The notes under the pieces were generated by a model that was not told where the DNA came from, searched no databases, and worked only from the letters and a program-made list of their open reading frames with translations. A DNA stretch of 64,000 bases from Celerinatantimonas sp046054195 (GTDB lineage: Bacteria; Pseudomonadota; Gammaproteobacteria; Enterobacterales; Celerinatantimonadaceae): positions 1-64,000 of the forward strand of contig NZ_JBEQCS010000004.1 in NCBI RefSeq assembly GCF_046054195.1, given 5' to 3'. Both the position numbers and the translations under genes were made by a program. Each line of letters opens with the position of its first letter. The first letter of the stretch is position 1. Of this stretch, positions 28,169 to 37,681 are shown one piece after another.

Positions 28169-28888
28169 ATGTCGTTGTCTGAACTTTTCACGTTTGGTAA
28201 CGGTGGCTGGAGTTATTTACTACTGAATGCGCTGATGACCACTCTTTGGCTCTCTATCTCAGGCATGTGTCTTGGAGTATTGTTTGGCATCTGTGGCGCC
28301 CTTTCCGCTCTTTCAAGCATTGGTGTATTGCGATTTGTCACCCAAGTTTACACAACCGTTATGAGAGGTGTTCCAGATCTGCTCGTGGTTTACCTTTTTT
28401 ACTTTGGGTCATCCAGTGCCCTAACAGCCATCGCCCATTTTTTCGGGGCTCAGGGATTTGTTGGTGCACCTGAATTTACTATCGGCGTTTTTGCACTAGC
28501 AATTGTGGCTGGAGCCTATCTTACGGAAGTTTTTCGAGGGGCAGTTCAGGCTATTGATAAAGGTGAAATAGAGGCAGCTCTAGCTTTTGGTATGCGCCTT
28601 CCACAAAGAATACGACGAATTGTACTCCCCTTGGCTATCCGCCATGCCTTATCTGGTATGAGTAATGTATGGCAAATGGTCTTAAAAGAAACGGCATTGA
28701 TGTCAGTTATCGGTCTGGTTGAACTTATGCGCCAATCACAGATAGCTGGAGGTTCTACGCATAAGTATTTTACATTCTATCTGACAGCAGCACTTCTATA
28801 CTTTGCTATCTCCTGGATATCAGGACGTTGCTTTGCCTTTGCAGAAAAATGCTCGATGCGCTCCATTAACTTCGGTTCAGGACAATAA
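28169..28888 (+). CDS. Amino-acid ABC permease, HisQ/OccQ type
   Basis: A 239-residue inner-membrane permease with about five membrane segments, beginning LLLNALMTTLWLSISGMCLG. The ATPase-contact loop around residues 127-150 reads GEIEAALAFGMRLPQRIRRIVLP. The length matches HisQ (228) and OccQ. A strong GGGGAGG site precedes ATG 28169. It is two bases before the HisM-type gene, so both halves of the channel are co-expressed. It should receive ligand from the OccT-like binding protein encoded nearby. Confidence 0.85.
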   Translation: MSLSELFTFGNGGWSYLLLNALMTTLWLSISGMCLGVLFGICGALSALSSIGVLRFVTQVYTTVMRGVPDLLVVYLFYFGSSSALTAIAHFFGAQGFVGAPEFTIGVFALAIVAGAYLTEVFRGAVQAIDKGEIEAALAFGMRLPQRIRRIVLPLAIRHALSGMSNVWQMVLKETALMSVIGLVELMRQSQIAGGSTHKYFTFYLTAALLYFAISWISGRCFAFAEKCSMRSINFGSGQ

Positions 28889-28890
28889 TT

Positions 28891-29610
28891 ATGCTAGATG
28901 AAGCTAGTTTCTTATATGAAATGTTTGTGCGTCTATTACCAGGAATACCTTTAACGTTGCAACTGGCGGTGACATCAATTGTATTGGGCGGTTGTCTTGG
29001 GCTGATGCTTGCACTTATGCGCTCTAGCAGCTGGATGGTTTTAGATTATTTATCGCGAAGCTATATTGCCCTATTTAGAGGAACGCCCTTATTAGTCCAA
29101 ATTTATCTCATATATTACGGTCTGAGTCAGTTTCCTGAACTTCGCTCTAGTATATTTTGGCCACTTCTACGCCAGCCATGGTGGTGTGCAGTTTTCGCAA
29201 TGTCGCTTAACACTGCAGCTTACGTAGCTGAAGTCATTCGCGGCTCTATCCTTAATGTACCCAAAGGTCAAATAGAAGCCGCTAGGTCTTATGGAATGAC
29301 AACAGCGCTTATGTATCGCCGAGTCATAATTCCTCAAGCGTTGGTTCGTATGCTGCCAGCTTATGGTAATGAGATAATTTTAATGATCAAGGCTACAGCT
29401 CTAGCTTCAACTATTACCTTAATGGAAGTGACAGGACTAGCTGCACAGGCTATTTCAGAAACCTATCGTCCTATAGAGATTTTTGCCGTGGCAGGCATAA
29501 TTTATCTTGGATTGAATTTTCTAATGGTCTGCATTATTCGACAGCTTGAGAGAAAAACCTCTCAAGAAACATATGTAGCACAACAATCGTTTAAACGTAG
29601 CTATTTTTAA
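28891..29610 (+). CDS. Amino-acid ABC permease, HisM/OccM type
   Basis: A 239-residue inner-membrane permease. Membrane segment LTLQLAVTSIVLGGCLGLMLALMR lies near the N-terminus, then LFRGTPLLVQIYLIYYG, and the ATPase-contact loop KGQIEAARSYGMTTALMYRRVIIPQ around residues 127-151. These are standard for the second permease of basic amino-acid and opine importers. It is the partner of the HisQ-type subunit. A 233-base gap without a gene separates it from the ATPase gene; the gap shows only a short imperfect palindrome near 29627-29643. Confidence 0.85.
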   Translation: MLDEASFLYEMFVRLLPGIPLTLQLAVTSIVLGGCLGLMLALMRSSSWMVLDYLSRSYIALFRGTPLLVQIYLIYYGLSQFPELRSSIFWPLLRQPWWCAVFAMSLNTAAYVAEVIRGSILNVPKGQIEAARSYGMTTALMYRRVIIPQALVRMLPAYGNEIILMIKATALASTITLMEVTGLAAQAISETYRPIEIFAVAGIIYLGLNFLMVCIIRQLERKTSQETYVAQQSFKRSYF

Positions 29611-29843
29611 TACTGTTATACCAACAAATCCTACGTAGGGATTATATTTAACCGCCACATTAACATGTACTAATTAGACAATTTTCAAATTGAATTTTGA
29701 TATTAAGGTTGGATGTTAAAGGTAGCAAAAATGAAATTTTCATATCTAACAGTGAATAAATTTAATTTCTAGATTAAGCCTAGAAGCTCTTCATCAAAGA
29801 TAAGCACAGCATTTACTGAATTTATTTTTTCGAGAATTTTAAT

Positions 29844-30617
29844 ATGTCACAAAACAAATTAGTTATAACTGAGCTACATAAAAAATATGGCGAACATGAA
29901 GTTCTTAAAGGCATATCTCTCAGCGCCAATTCTGGAGATGTAATATGTATAATTGGGTCATCTGGTTCGGGGAAAAGCACCTTTCTACGTTGTATCAATT
30001 TCCTAGAAAGGCCTTGTAAAGGAACTATCCATATCGGTAATAAAGCTGTAGAGCTAGTGCAAGATAAAGATGGTGAGCTAAGGGTATCTGATAAAAATCG
30101 TTTGCAATTACTGAGAACTCAGCTTGCTATGGTTTTTCAGGGATTCAATTTATGGAGCCATAGAACTGTGTTAGAAAATGTTATGGAATGTCCAATCCAT
30201 GTTCTGAAGATGAAAAAAGAAGAAGCAAAAAAACAGGCCATCATTTATTTGAACAAAGTAAATATAAACGAACAGGTTTTTAATCGCTACCCTTCTCAAC
30301 TTTCCGGTGGACAACAACAACGTGTTGCAATAGCCAGAGCACTAGCAATGGAGCCCGAAGTTCTGCTGTTTGATGAACCTACCTCTGCGCTAGATCCTGA
30401 ACTAGTGGGTGAAGTTCTTAAAATTATGCAACAACTAGCTGAAGAGGGAAAAACAATGATAGTGGTAACGCATGAGATGGAATTCGCTCGTAACGTTTCG
30501 AACAAAGTTATTTTTCTACATCAAGGGAAAATTGAAGAGCAAGGCTCACCTCAAGATCTATTTGATAATCCAAAAAGCCCTCGCCTACAGCAATTTTTAT
30601 CAGGTTCATTAAAATAA
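29844..30617 (+). CDS. Amino-acid ABC ATPase, HisP/OccP type
   Basis: A 257-residue ATPase with Walker A GSSGSGKST (about 38-46), signature LSGGQQQRVAIARAL (about 154), Walker B VLLFDEPTSALDPE, and the switch His in VVTHEM. It has the GFNLWSHRTVLENVMECP segment characteristic of HisP, OccP and NocP. It powers the QM permease. It lacks the overlap of the other permease genes and may have its own promoter in the preceding AT-rich gap. The ribosome site is weak. Confidence 0.85.
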   Translation: MSQNKLVITELHKKYGEHEVLKGISLSANSGDVICIIGSSGSGKSTFLRCINFLERPCKGTIHIGNKAVELVQDKDGELRVSDKNRLQLLRTQLAMVFQGFNLWSHRTVLENVMECPIHVLKMKKEEAKKQAIIYLNKVNINEQVFNRYPSQLSGGQQQRVAIARALAMEPEVLLFDEPTSALDPELVGEVLKIMQQLAEEGKTMIVVTHEMEFARNVSNKVIFLHQGKIEEQGSPQDLFDNPKSPRLQQFLSGSLK

Positions 30618-30710
30618 AAACCAATTGTTCGGCTCTAATTGATTGGATAATTTAATCAGGTGAACAGGCTATTTCTAAATTTAATTAAGCATTTATACAG
30701 CAAAACTAAA

Positions 30711-30737
30711 CAGGCCAGAGCTTATTGCCCTGGCCTG
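30711..30737. terminator. Shared terminator between convergent genes
   Basis: An 8-bp stem (CAGGCCAG with CTGGCCTG) lies between the ATPase and receptor genes. On the minus strand it is followed by TTTAGTTTTG, and on the plus by ATGTTTTG, so it can act both ways, best for the receptor. Confidence 0.7.
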
Positions 30738-30767
30738 ATGTTTTGTATGCATTCACGCTTTAAAGTA

Positions 30768-32855
30768 TTAAAACTCGTAGCTTAACTTCGCCTGCAGGTA
30801 ACGTGGTTCACCCGCATAGATAGCGGTTGCACTTTTTGCAGCGCTGTAATAAGTCTTATCAAAGAGGTTTTTAAGGCTCACATCCAACGTTGTATGCGTA
30901 TTTAATTTAAAGCTGCTGTTTAAATCAAAGGTTGCATAACCAGGCAAGCGCAATTCGTTATCTGTACTGCCATAACTATGGGTCTGAGCTCTGGCAGTTG
31001 CTCCCATCTGCCAACTTTCATTAACCTGATATGAGCCAGTTAGTGCAACCCGGTGATGCGGCGCATTGATAAACTGATTGCCTTTATCTGAATCGGAGCT
31101 TTGATCGCCTTCTAACACTTTGGTATCAAGGTAGGTATACGACGAATAGAGCGACAAATCATCGGTTGCTGCAATTTTGAATGAAACTTCAGCGCCCTGG
31201 CTACGAACCTTACCTAATGCGGCGTCATCGCCTGAACTATCTTCGACAATGACGTTTTTCTTAACAATGTGGAACAAGTTAATATCGGCACTCCAATTAC
31301 TATCGGGAGTGAAATGCAGACCTGTTTCGTATTGCTCACCCTTAGTTGGGTCAAAAGTATTGCCGTCAGCATCAGTTTTTTGCAAGCTGCTCGTCTCATA
31401 AGACTGGGTGTAGCCAAGGTGCCAACGAACGGTTGGGTTAAACTGATAACTCAAGCCTGCACTCGGCGTCCAGTAATTTTCGTGAGTCGTATCATCGCTT
31501 GAAGAAGAAGTGGTCTTAACTGATAGTGCCCGATGCTGCCAATCAATCCGGCTACCCAGTTCTAAGCTCAACCGTTCAGTGAGCTCTAAGATATCTTGCG
31601 CATATAAACTATAGGTATCGTAGGTAAAAATTCGATCGGAGCCTGGCGAGTTTGAAACTGAGTCGGTATCGACATAACTAAATGACGGTGAATAAACCGA
31701 AACAGTGAGGCTTGAATCGTTTTTACCCCAGTTTAAGCGATTAAAGTCATTACGTGTATGCGCCCAGCCAAAACCTAATGTCAGGTCATGCTTAATCGCG
31801 CCGGTTGTCACTTGGCCAGTAAAATAGCTATCCAATTGATGATTTAACTGGTGGTTCAAAGGATGACGATAGCGCCGAGTCACTTCAGTATCACTGACAC
31901 TGCTCACGTCAAAATTAGCTCGCTCATCTCGATGCCAAACACTGCGCCAGCGCGTGGTATTTTGCCAACCAGAGGCAAGGTCACGTTGATAGGTTAACGT
32001 CGCAGAAACGCCCTGATCCGTTGCCTGATTTTGCGGCCCATAATAGTTCGTAGAAATTGCAGCAACTTTACTAATATCGCTATCCGGGGCGACCAAAGCC
32101 GATGCATAGTTATAGCTGTATCGAGTTAACTCAAACTGAGCGGTCAATGACTGTTTGTCATCAGGCTGCCAAGTCAGCATCGGTGTTAGGTAATAACCAT
32201 GGGTATTTTGGTAATCAGCAAAGCCGCTATCACCTTTGTAATCACCGATCACTCGATATAAGAAAGTTTGGTCATCATTCATAGCGCCCGTACTATCAAA
32301 TGCGATATGACGCGCACCAATCCACTGGTCTGTTTGGCTACTTAAATAACTGCCGCCTTCAATTTCAACCTTATGATAACTTTGCGCTTGAGGCTTTTTG
32401 GTCACAATGTTAAGAGTACCGCCTACAGGTTGGCTGCCGTACAGCATTGAGCCTGCACCTTTAAGAACATCAACATGATCCACTGCAATCATCGGGATCT
32501 GATTATCTTTTAAGGCCCACGCATTCATCCCATCGATTTTGACACTGTCGCGACTCAGCGCAAATCCTCGAGATGTATAGCTATAACTATTGGTGCCACT
32601 GGCTTGAATGCCGGGTAACAGTGAGATCGCATCAGAAAGTTCCTGCGGCTGAGAATTATCTATCTCAGCAGAGGTGAGCTGATCAACAGTTACACTTTGT
32701 TTATTCGTGCCAGCAGCAGTCTTAGTGGTTGTTTTAGTTGAATTAGCAGAAACATTCACAGTATCTAATTCAACTTGGTTATCGGCAGCATAGGCGCTAG
32801 AAATTGCCCCAATACAGGCTATCGCAACAACTGAAAGGCGAAAAACGGGCGACAT
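30768..32855 (-). CDS. TonB-dependent siderophore receptor
   Basis: A 695-residue outer-membrane receptor. A signal peptide (1-23) ends at AYAA. A short TonB-box-like stretch (VELDTVNVSA) and plug domain (about 50-160, with DAISLLPGIQASGTNSYSYTSRGF and LYGSQPVGGTLNIVTKKP) precede a 22-strand barrel that ends in a terminal Phe (LSYEF). There is no FecA-type N-terminal signalling domain. It looks like FhuE/FoxA/FpvA-group ferri-siderophore receptors. AAGGA precedes ATG. It is divergent from a FecBCDE-like importer across a Fur-like site, so the two should work together. Ligand unknown. Confidence 0.88.
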   Translation of the reverse strand: MSPVFRLSVVAIACIGAISSAYAADNQVELDTVNVSANSTKTTTKTAAGTNKQSVTVDQLTSAEIDNSQPQELSDAISLLPGIQASGTNSYSYTSRGFALSRDSVKIDGMNAWALKDNQIPMIAVDHVDVLKGAGSMLYGSQPVGGTLNIVTKKPQAQSYHKVEIEGGSYLSSQTDQWIGARHIAFDSTGAMNDDQTFLYRVIGDYKGDSGFADYQNTHGYYLTPMLTWQPDDKQSLTAQFELTRYSYNYASALVAPDSDISKVAAISTNYYGPQNQATDQGVSATLTYQRDLASGWQNTTRWRSVWHRDERANFDVSSVSDTEVTRRYRHPLNHQLNHQLDSYFTGQVTTGAIKHDLTLGFGWAHTRNDFNRLNWGKNDSSLTVSVYSPSFSYVDTDSVSNSPGSDRIFTYDTYSLYAQDILELTERLSLELGSRIDWQHRALSVKTTSSSSDDTTHENYWTPSAGLSYQFNPTVRWHLGYTQSYETSSLQKTDADGNTFDPTKGEQYETGLHFTPDSNWSADINLFHIVKKNVIVEDSSGDDAALGKVRSQGAEVSFKIAATDDLSLYSSYTYLDTKVLEGDQSSDSDKGNQFINAPHHRVALTGSYQVNESWQMGATARAQTHSYGSTDNELRLPGYATFDLNSSFKLNTHTTLDVSLKNLFDKTYYSAAKSATAIYAGEPRYLQAKLSYEF

Positions 32856-32872
32856 GAAAATCCTTATTCGTA

Positions 32873-32891
32873 AATGTAAACGATTCGCATT
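32873..32891. promoter_or_regulatory. Fur-box-like dyad
   Basis: AATGTAAACGATTCGCATT is an imperfect 19-bp dyad with AATG and CATT ends, similar to the Fur consensus. It lies 17 bp upstream of the receptor start, in the receptor/importer divergent region, as expected for iron repression. The match is partial. Confidence 0.5.
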
Positions 32892-32971
32892 GTATTTTTA
32901 TTACATCACGAATACAACTTATCCCCGCTAATAACTTATACGTAAATAAAAATAGCTCTCAATTTCATTTA

Positions 32972-32987
32972 AATTATTTGCATAATT
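32972..32987. promoter_or_regulatory. AT-rich inverted repeat before importer operon
   Basis: AATTAT-TTGC-ATAATT lies 40 bp before the FecB-like gene. It could be a second Fur-type site or part of the promoter; low specificity. Confidence 0.3.
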
Positions 32988-33027
32988 GGGCTAAGATAAT
33001 GCCCTTTTACAGAAGTTAGTCTCTCAA

Positions 33028-33891
33028 ATGCGCCATATCCGCCCTATTATCTGGATCGCTGGATTGTTTTTTTTACTCGTTAGTTCAGTCAGTTGGGCTC
33101 ATCCACTACGAGTTGTCGCATTAGAATTTTCATTTGCCGAAGATCTCACCGCAATAGGGATCCATCCGGTAGGAATTGCCGATGATGGTCGCCCAGAGCA
33201 ACTCATCGATTTGTTAAAAAAATTCCCCTATCAGTCTGTTGGAAGCCGCGCCCAACCCAACATCGAGGCAATCGCTGCTTTAAAACCTGATTTAATCATC
33301 GCCGATCGTGACCGGCATCAACTCATTAGCGATCAACTTCAAGCTATTGCGCCAACACTACTATTAAGCTCAAAGCGAACCAGTTATTCCCAAAGCCTTA
33401 AAGTTGCCCAGAAGATTGCCCAAGCAGTTGCAAAAACGGCCCAGATGAATAAACGGATTGCAAAACAAACTCGCTATTTCTCTTCGTTAAAATCAAAGCT
33501 TAGAAGCTGCCAACAGCAACGCATACTCTTTGTGATTTCTCGCGCAAGCTCTTTGTATGCGCACGCAGCCGATTCATTTGTCGGTAGCATCTTTGAGCAA
33601 TTAGGTTTTGTCAGTGCAGCCACGGGCTTTACTAATGACCAACCGAGCCGGCAGATCAATATCGAACAATTATTATGGATTAATCCGGATATTATCGTAC
33701 TTGGTAAATATGGGCGCTTTGCACTTTCAAAGATTTGGCAACATGACCTACTATGGCATGCACTTAAAGCAGTTAAAGAGCACCACGTTTATTCTGTTCA
33801 AGCCAATATTTGGGTGAAAGGCCGAGGGTTACTAAGTGCAGAGCAGATGGCGACCCATTTGACGAATCAATTAACTGGAGCATGCTCATGA
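33028..33891 (+). CDS. Iron-chelate binding protein, FecB-like
   Basis: A 287-residue periplasmic binding protein of cluster A-II (FecB, FepB, BtuF). A signal peptide (about 1-24) ends at SWA. The mature start LRVVALEFSFAEDLTAIGIHPVGIADDG follows FecB closely, and NIEAIAALKPDLIIAD is the typical signature. It receives ferric chelate from the receptor and hands it to the permease. Its last bases overlap the next gene as ATGA, so the operon is coupled. Citrate is suggested by resemblance, but the receptor is not FecA-like. Confidence 0.82.
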   Translation: MRHIRPIIWIAGLFFLLVSSVSWAHPLRVVALEFSFAEDLTAIGIHPVGIADDGRPEQLIDLLKKFPYQSVGSRAQPNIEAIAALKPDLIIADRDRHQLISDQLQAIAPTLLLSSKRTSYSQSLKVAQKIAQAVAKTAQMNKRIAKQTRYFSSLKSKLRSCQQQRILFVISRASSLYAHAADSFVGSIFEQLGFVSAATGFTNDQPSRQINIEQLLWINPDIIVLGKYGRFALSKIWQHDLLWHALKAVKEHHVYSVQANIWVKGRGLLSAEQMATHLTNQLTGACS

Positions 33892-34862
33892 GCCGCTTTG
33901 GTTATATCGCGTTGTTTTTAATGGCAACCATTCTATTTTCAGGCTGGATTGCAACTACCCAATTATCACTGATATCCATTAACTCTCACGAGCTCTGGCA
34001 GTTTTTAACTACTTTGCATACGCATGATATGGGAGAACTAGTCATTGCCCAACTTCTCCTGCCCCGTTTTATTATGGCGATATTGGTTGGCGGTGCTCTT
34101 GCCTGCTCAGGCTGTACTATGCAGGCACTAACAGCGAACCCACTTGCGTCACCAAGCCTATTTGGGGTCAACGCTGGTGCGGCATTAGGGCTGGTTATCG
34201 CAACGCTATTTGCCATTCCAATGCAATTTGGGGATGCACTTTTAAGTATTGTTGGAGCAGCTGTATGTTGGACGTTGGTGATGTTGATTGGCGCAGTGGG
34301 ACGAACGAGTCAATTACGACTGATTCTTGCGGGGGTCATGGTCAGCACTTTCTGCGGGGCATTCACAAAAGCGCTATTGCTCTTTCACGAATCGAGCAGC
34401 CATAGCCTATTATCGCAATTAGCTGGCTCGCTCGCAGGAATACGTTGGCCAGTAGTGCAAGAGACCGCAATCATTGTTATCCCTCTGTGTATCTTGTTAT
34501 GGGTACTTAGTCCACGCCTTAATTTGTTTGCACTGGGCCGAACACAGACGCAGTTATTAGGAATTGCGACCTGGCAATGGCAATTTATTTTTAGCTTAAT
34601 CACTCTTATTTTGGTAGCGGTGATTGTCAGTCGTTGCGGCTATTTTGGATTTGTTGGGCTCATGGTTCCCCACTTAGCCAGGCGCTTAGTTGGGCATCGC
34701 CACCAAGTGCTCTTACCCACCGCTATGTTACTTGGTGCATCTTTGGTTTGCTGGGCAGACCTTCTTGCCCGCAGCGTTAACTTTCCAACCGAAACGCCAG
34801 CTGGCGCAGTGCTGGCCCTTATCGGTGCGCCATTTTTTCTCTATTTGGTGCGACGCCAATGA
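33888..34862 (+). CDS. Iron-chelate ABC permease, FecC-like
   Basis: A 324-residue BtuC/FecCD-family permease with about nine to ten membrane segments. LLPRFIMAILVGGALACSGCTMQALTANPLASPSLFGVNAGAALG is the conserved second/third-segment region, and FVGLMVPHLARRLVGHRHQ is the ATPase-contact region. ATG 33888 was chosen since it overlaps the FecB stop by four bases and starts the first membrane helix; a longer frame from 33810 only shadows the previous gene. It forms a heterodimer with the next gene product. Confidence 0.87.
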   Translation: MSRFGYIALFLMATILFSGWIATTQLSLISINSHELWQFLTTLHTHDMGELVIAQLLLPRFIMAILVGGALACSGCTMQALTANPLASPSLFGVNAGAALGLVIATLFAIPMQFGDALLSIVGAAVCWTLVMLIGAVGRTSQLRLILAGVMVSTFCGAFTKALLLFHESSSHSLLSQLAGSLAGIRWPVVQETAIIVIPLCILLWVLSPRLNLFALGRTQTQLLGIATWQWQFIFSLITLILVAVIVSRCGYFGFVGLMVPHLARRLVGHRHQVLLPTAMLLGASLVCWADLLARSVNFPTETPAGAVLALIGAPFFLYLVRRQ

Positions 34863-35797
34863 AAGATTTGTCATTAAAGCTACTCATATTAACCGCCGTA
34901 ATTGCCATGTTGCTCATTGTTAGCATTCGCATAGGATATGCGCCCGCCGGGGCTTGGAATAGCTGGAATATGGTCGTTAGTCAGCGTCTTGCTCGGGCCT
35001 TAATTGCGATTTGTGTGGGTGCGTTGTTAGCCATTAGCGGCGTATTAACTCAGACAACGGTGCAAAACCCGCTTGCCTCACCAGATATCCTTGGCATTAG
35101 CCACGCCGGGGCATTAGCTGCGGTTTTAACGCTGACTCGTTTTCCGTCATTTCCGATGGCTTCGCTACCTTGGGTCACTTTAACTGGGTCACTCGTCGGC
35201 GCACTAGCGCTAAAGCTTTGCATGGGCAAACGAGAAAATCCGATTTACATTGCAACGATTGGGATTGCTCTGTCAGCTTGGTTTGCAGCCATCACCGAAT
35301 ACCTATTATTGAGCCGTGCTGATACCACCTCAAATGCCCTATTGTGGCTAACTGGAAGCCTTTGGGGTCGCAGCTGGAATACGCTATTGTGGCTATGGCC
35401 TGCACTTATCGTACTGATGATTGCAGGCGTATTTCGTCAGCGCTTTAATCTACTCTTAGTTGGCCACGCTCAAGCCCATTGCCTGGGCTCAAATCCCAAA
35501 CATATTCAATATATTGCATTAGGATGCGCAGTCTTGTTCACGGCCTTAAGTGTGGCGGTTTGTGGGCCATTGGGATTTATTGGCTTGGTTGCGCCGCACA
35601 TTGCAAGACGACTGTTTGGCGGGCGTCATCAATGGCTGATGCCAGGAGCTGCGCTAGTTGGTGCGCTGTTGTTACTAGTTGCAGACTTGGTTGGGCGGAC
35701 CCTTCTCATGCCGGTTGAAATTCCAGCGGGAGTTCTCACTGCCCTGTGCGGAGCACCTTATTTCCTTTGGTTATTGTTAAGAAAAGAGTGTCGTTAA
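34859..35797 (+). CDS. Iron-chelate ABC permease, FecD-like
   Basis: A 312-residue FecCD-family permease, second half of the pore. Family markers are LARALIAICVGALLAISGVLTQTTVQNPLASPDILGISHAGALA and FIGLVAPHIARRLFGGRHQWL. It overlaps the FecC-like stop as ATGA and precedes the ATPase by one base, so all four genes form one coupled operon. FecD in E. coli is 318 residues, so the length is normal. No unusual residues were seen. Confidence 0.87.
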   Translation: MKDLSLKLLILTAVIAMLLIVSIRIGYAPAGAWNSWNMVVSQRLARALIAICVGALLAISGVLTQTTVQNPLASPDILGISHAGALAAVLTLTRFPSFPMASLPWVTLTGSLVGALALKLCMGKRENPIYIATIGIALSAWFAAITEYLLLSRADTTSNALLWLTGSLWGRSWNTLLWLWPALIVLMIAGVFRQRFNLLLVGHAQAHCLGSNPKHIQYIALGCAVLFTALSVAVCGPLGFIGLVAPHIARRLFGGRHQWLMPGAALVGALLLLVADLVGRTLLMPVEIPAGVLTALCGAPYFLWLLLRKECR

Positions 35798-35798
35798 T

Positions 35799-36566
35799 AT
35801 GTTATCGCTAGAAAACGTCAGTGCTGGGTATAAAAATACACCGATTGTGAATGAGATATCGATTGAGTTTAAACCCGGTAAAGTTTATGCCTTACTCGGG
35901 CCAAATGGATGCGGAAAATCGACACTGTTAAAAACGATAGCACAACTGCAACCGACGCTTACTGGACAAATTAACTATCAAGGCCAATCGATAAGTTCCT
36001 TGAACAATCGACACAGGGCCAAAATACTAGCGATGCTCAGCCAGCATAATCCAATTCCAGAGGGAATTAGCGTTCGCCAATTAGTCGAGTTTGGCCGAAC
36101 GCCACATCAGCGATTCTTCGCTAAAATGAAAAACTCTGATAAACGTATCATCGAGCAAAGTATGCAATGGTGTGAGCTCGACAAAGAGCTTTGTGACAAA
36201 CCGCTGAGCGATTTATCTGGTGGGCAACGACAACGAGCATGGCTTGCCATGGCCCTAGCACAGCAAAGCCAATGTTTGTTGCTTGATGAACCGACAACTT
36301 ATTTGGACTTAAAGCATCAAATCAAATTAATGCGCATTCTTAATGTATTAAAAGCTCAAGGCAAGACCATCATCTGTGTTTTACACGATCTTAACCAAGC
36401 GAGCCATTACTGCGACGAATTAGTCATTTTAAACAAGGCAAAACTTTATACTCAAGGGTCGCCTGAGGCAGTTATGACACCCGCAATGCTAAAAAATGTC
36501 TTTGAAATTGATGCAAAAATATCTCTCAATGAACACAACCATGCACCGATGATGATATTGCCTTAA
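35799..36566 (+). CDS. Iron-chelate ABC ATPase, FecE-like
   Basis: A 255-residue ATPase with Walker A GPNGCGKSTLL (about 34-44), signature LSGGQRQRAWLAMALAQ (about 138), Walker B LLLDEPTTYLDLKHQ and switch region CVLHDLNQASHYCDE. This pattern belongs to the FecE/FepC/FhuC group. It is the last gene of the importer operon. The 193 bases downstream have no clear terminator. Confidence 0.88.
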   Translation: MLSLENVSAGYKNTPIVNEISIEFKPGKVYALLGPNGCGKSTLLKTIAQLQPTLTGQINYQGQSISSLNNRHRAKILAMLSQHNPIPEGISVRQLVEFGRTPHQRFFAKMKNSDKRIIEQSMQWCELDKELCDKPLSDLSGGQRQRAWLAMALAQQSQCLLLDEPTTYLDLKHQIKLMRILNVLKAQGKTIICVLHDLNQASHYCDELVILNKAKLYTQGSPEAVMTPAMLKNVFEIDAKISLNEHNHAPMMILP

Positions 36567-36697
36567 CCGAGTTTGCCTAGCACAATTTTGCGTTTGAATC
36601 TGAGTGATCTGAGTCAATAGATCAATTAATTTGTAAATTTATTGTCAGAAAAGATTCCTATTTCTTACCTCTTCACGCAAAATATCCATCTTGTAGG

Positions 36698-36718
36698 ATG
36701 CTTAATGCTATTAAGCAT
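36698..36718. promoter_or_regulatory. Inverted repeat upstream of focA-like gene
   Basis: ATGCTTAAT-GCT-ATTAAGCAT: 9-bp perfect arms, 42 bp before the ATG. It could be an operator or a leader hairpin. I see no FNR or CRP consensus here. Confidence 0.4.
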
Positions 36719-36759
36719 TATGTTAGTTAAGTTGTAGTTGTAGAAGGAAGATTAAAAAT

Positions 36760-37644
36760 ATGAATCAGCAACTGTCTGGTGAGGCGATAAGCCCAGCCCA
36801 AATGACAGCTCAAGCCAAAGATTACGGTCACCAAAAGATTACCAAAGACCCTAAATCTTCGTTTTTGCTAGCCATTGCCGCAGGGATGTTCATTGCTCTG
36901 GCGTTTGTATTTTACACCACTGTCACTACCGGTAGCGGTAGCTCTGGGCTTGCCCATCTAGCCGGTGGCGTTGTATTTAGCATGGGCCTCATTTTAGTTG
37001 TATTATGTGGCACAGAACTTTTTACCAGCACTGTATTATCGCTGATCTCTCGAGTCAATAATGAGGTCTCGACCACAGCTTTACTGCGTTGTTGGGTACG
37101 AGTGTATCTCGGCAATATGATTGGTTCACTGTTCATCGTCTTACTGATGATGGGAGCTGGTACATATATGGGAAGTCATGGGCAATGGGGATTAAGTGCA
37201 TTGCATCTGGCTGAACACAAAATCCATCACACATTTATCCAAGCATTTACGCTAGGAGTTTTATGTAACATGATGGTTTGTTTAGCTATTTGGTTAACTT
37301 TTGCAACTCGCAATCCATTGGCTAAAGCAATCTTGATGATTTTACCTGTGGCTATGTTTGTCGCTTCAGGTTTTGAGCACTGTGTTGCAAATATGTTTAT
37401 GATCCCTATGGGAATTTCAATTCATTATTTTGCAGATGCAAGCTTTTGGCAAGCCATTGGTATGCATAGCCAGCAGTTTGCCGATTTAACTGTCAGTAAC
37501 TTTATTGTTAACAACCTTATCCCCGTCACTTTAGGTAATATTGTAGGTGGGGCAGTTATCATTGGACTTGGTTTCTGGACTATTTTTAAATCAAAAGTTG
37601 TTAAATCCAATAGCCAAGAATCGACAGCAGCGGAACTAAGCTAA
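36760..37644 (+). CDS. focA: Formate/nitrite channel, FocA family
   Basis: A 294-residue inner-membrane channel of the FNT family with six membrane segments, each monomer forming its own pore in a pentamer. LCGTELFTSTVL (around 86) is the family signature in the first broken helix, and GFEHCVANMFMIP (around 205) contains the central pore His of FocA. AAGGAAG precedes the ATG. No pyruvate formate-lyase gene follows; instead a CBS-domain gene is 37 bases downstream. It probably carries formate; nitrite or hydrosulfide are alternatives in the family. Confidence 0.83.
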   Translation: MNQQLSGEAISPAQMTAQAKDYGHQKITKDPKSSFLLAIAAGMFIALAFVFYTTVTTGSGSSGLAHLAGGVVFSMGLILVVLCGTELFTSTVLSLISRVNNEVSTTALLRCWVRVYLGNMIGSLFIVLLMMGAGTYMGSHGQWGLSALHLAEHKIHHTFIQAFTLGVLCNMMVCLAIWLTFATRNPLAKAILMILPVAMFVASGFEHCVANMFMIPMGISIHYFADASFWQAIGMHSQQFADLTVSNFIVNNLIPVTLGNIVGGAVIIGLGFWTIFKSKVVKSNSQESTAAELS

Positions 37645-37681
37645 GACCCAGCTTAGAGTTTCGAAGCAAGGAGATTACATT

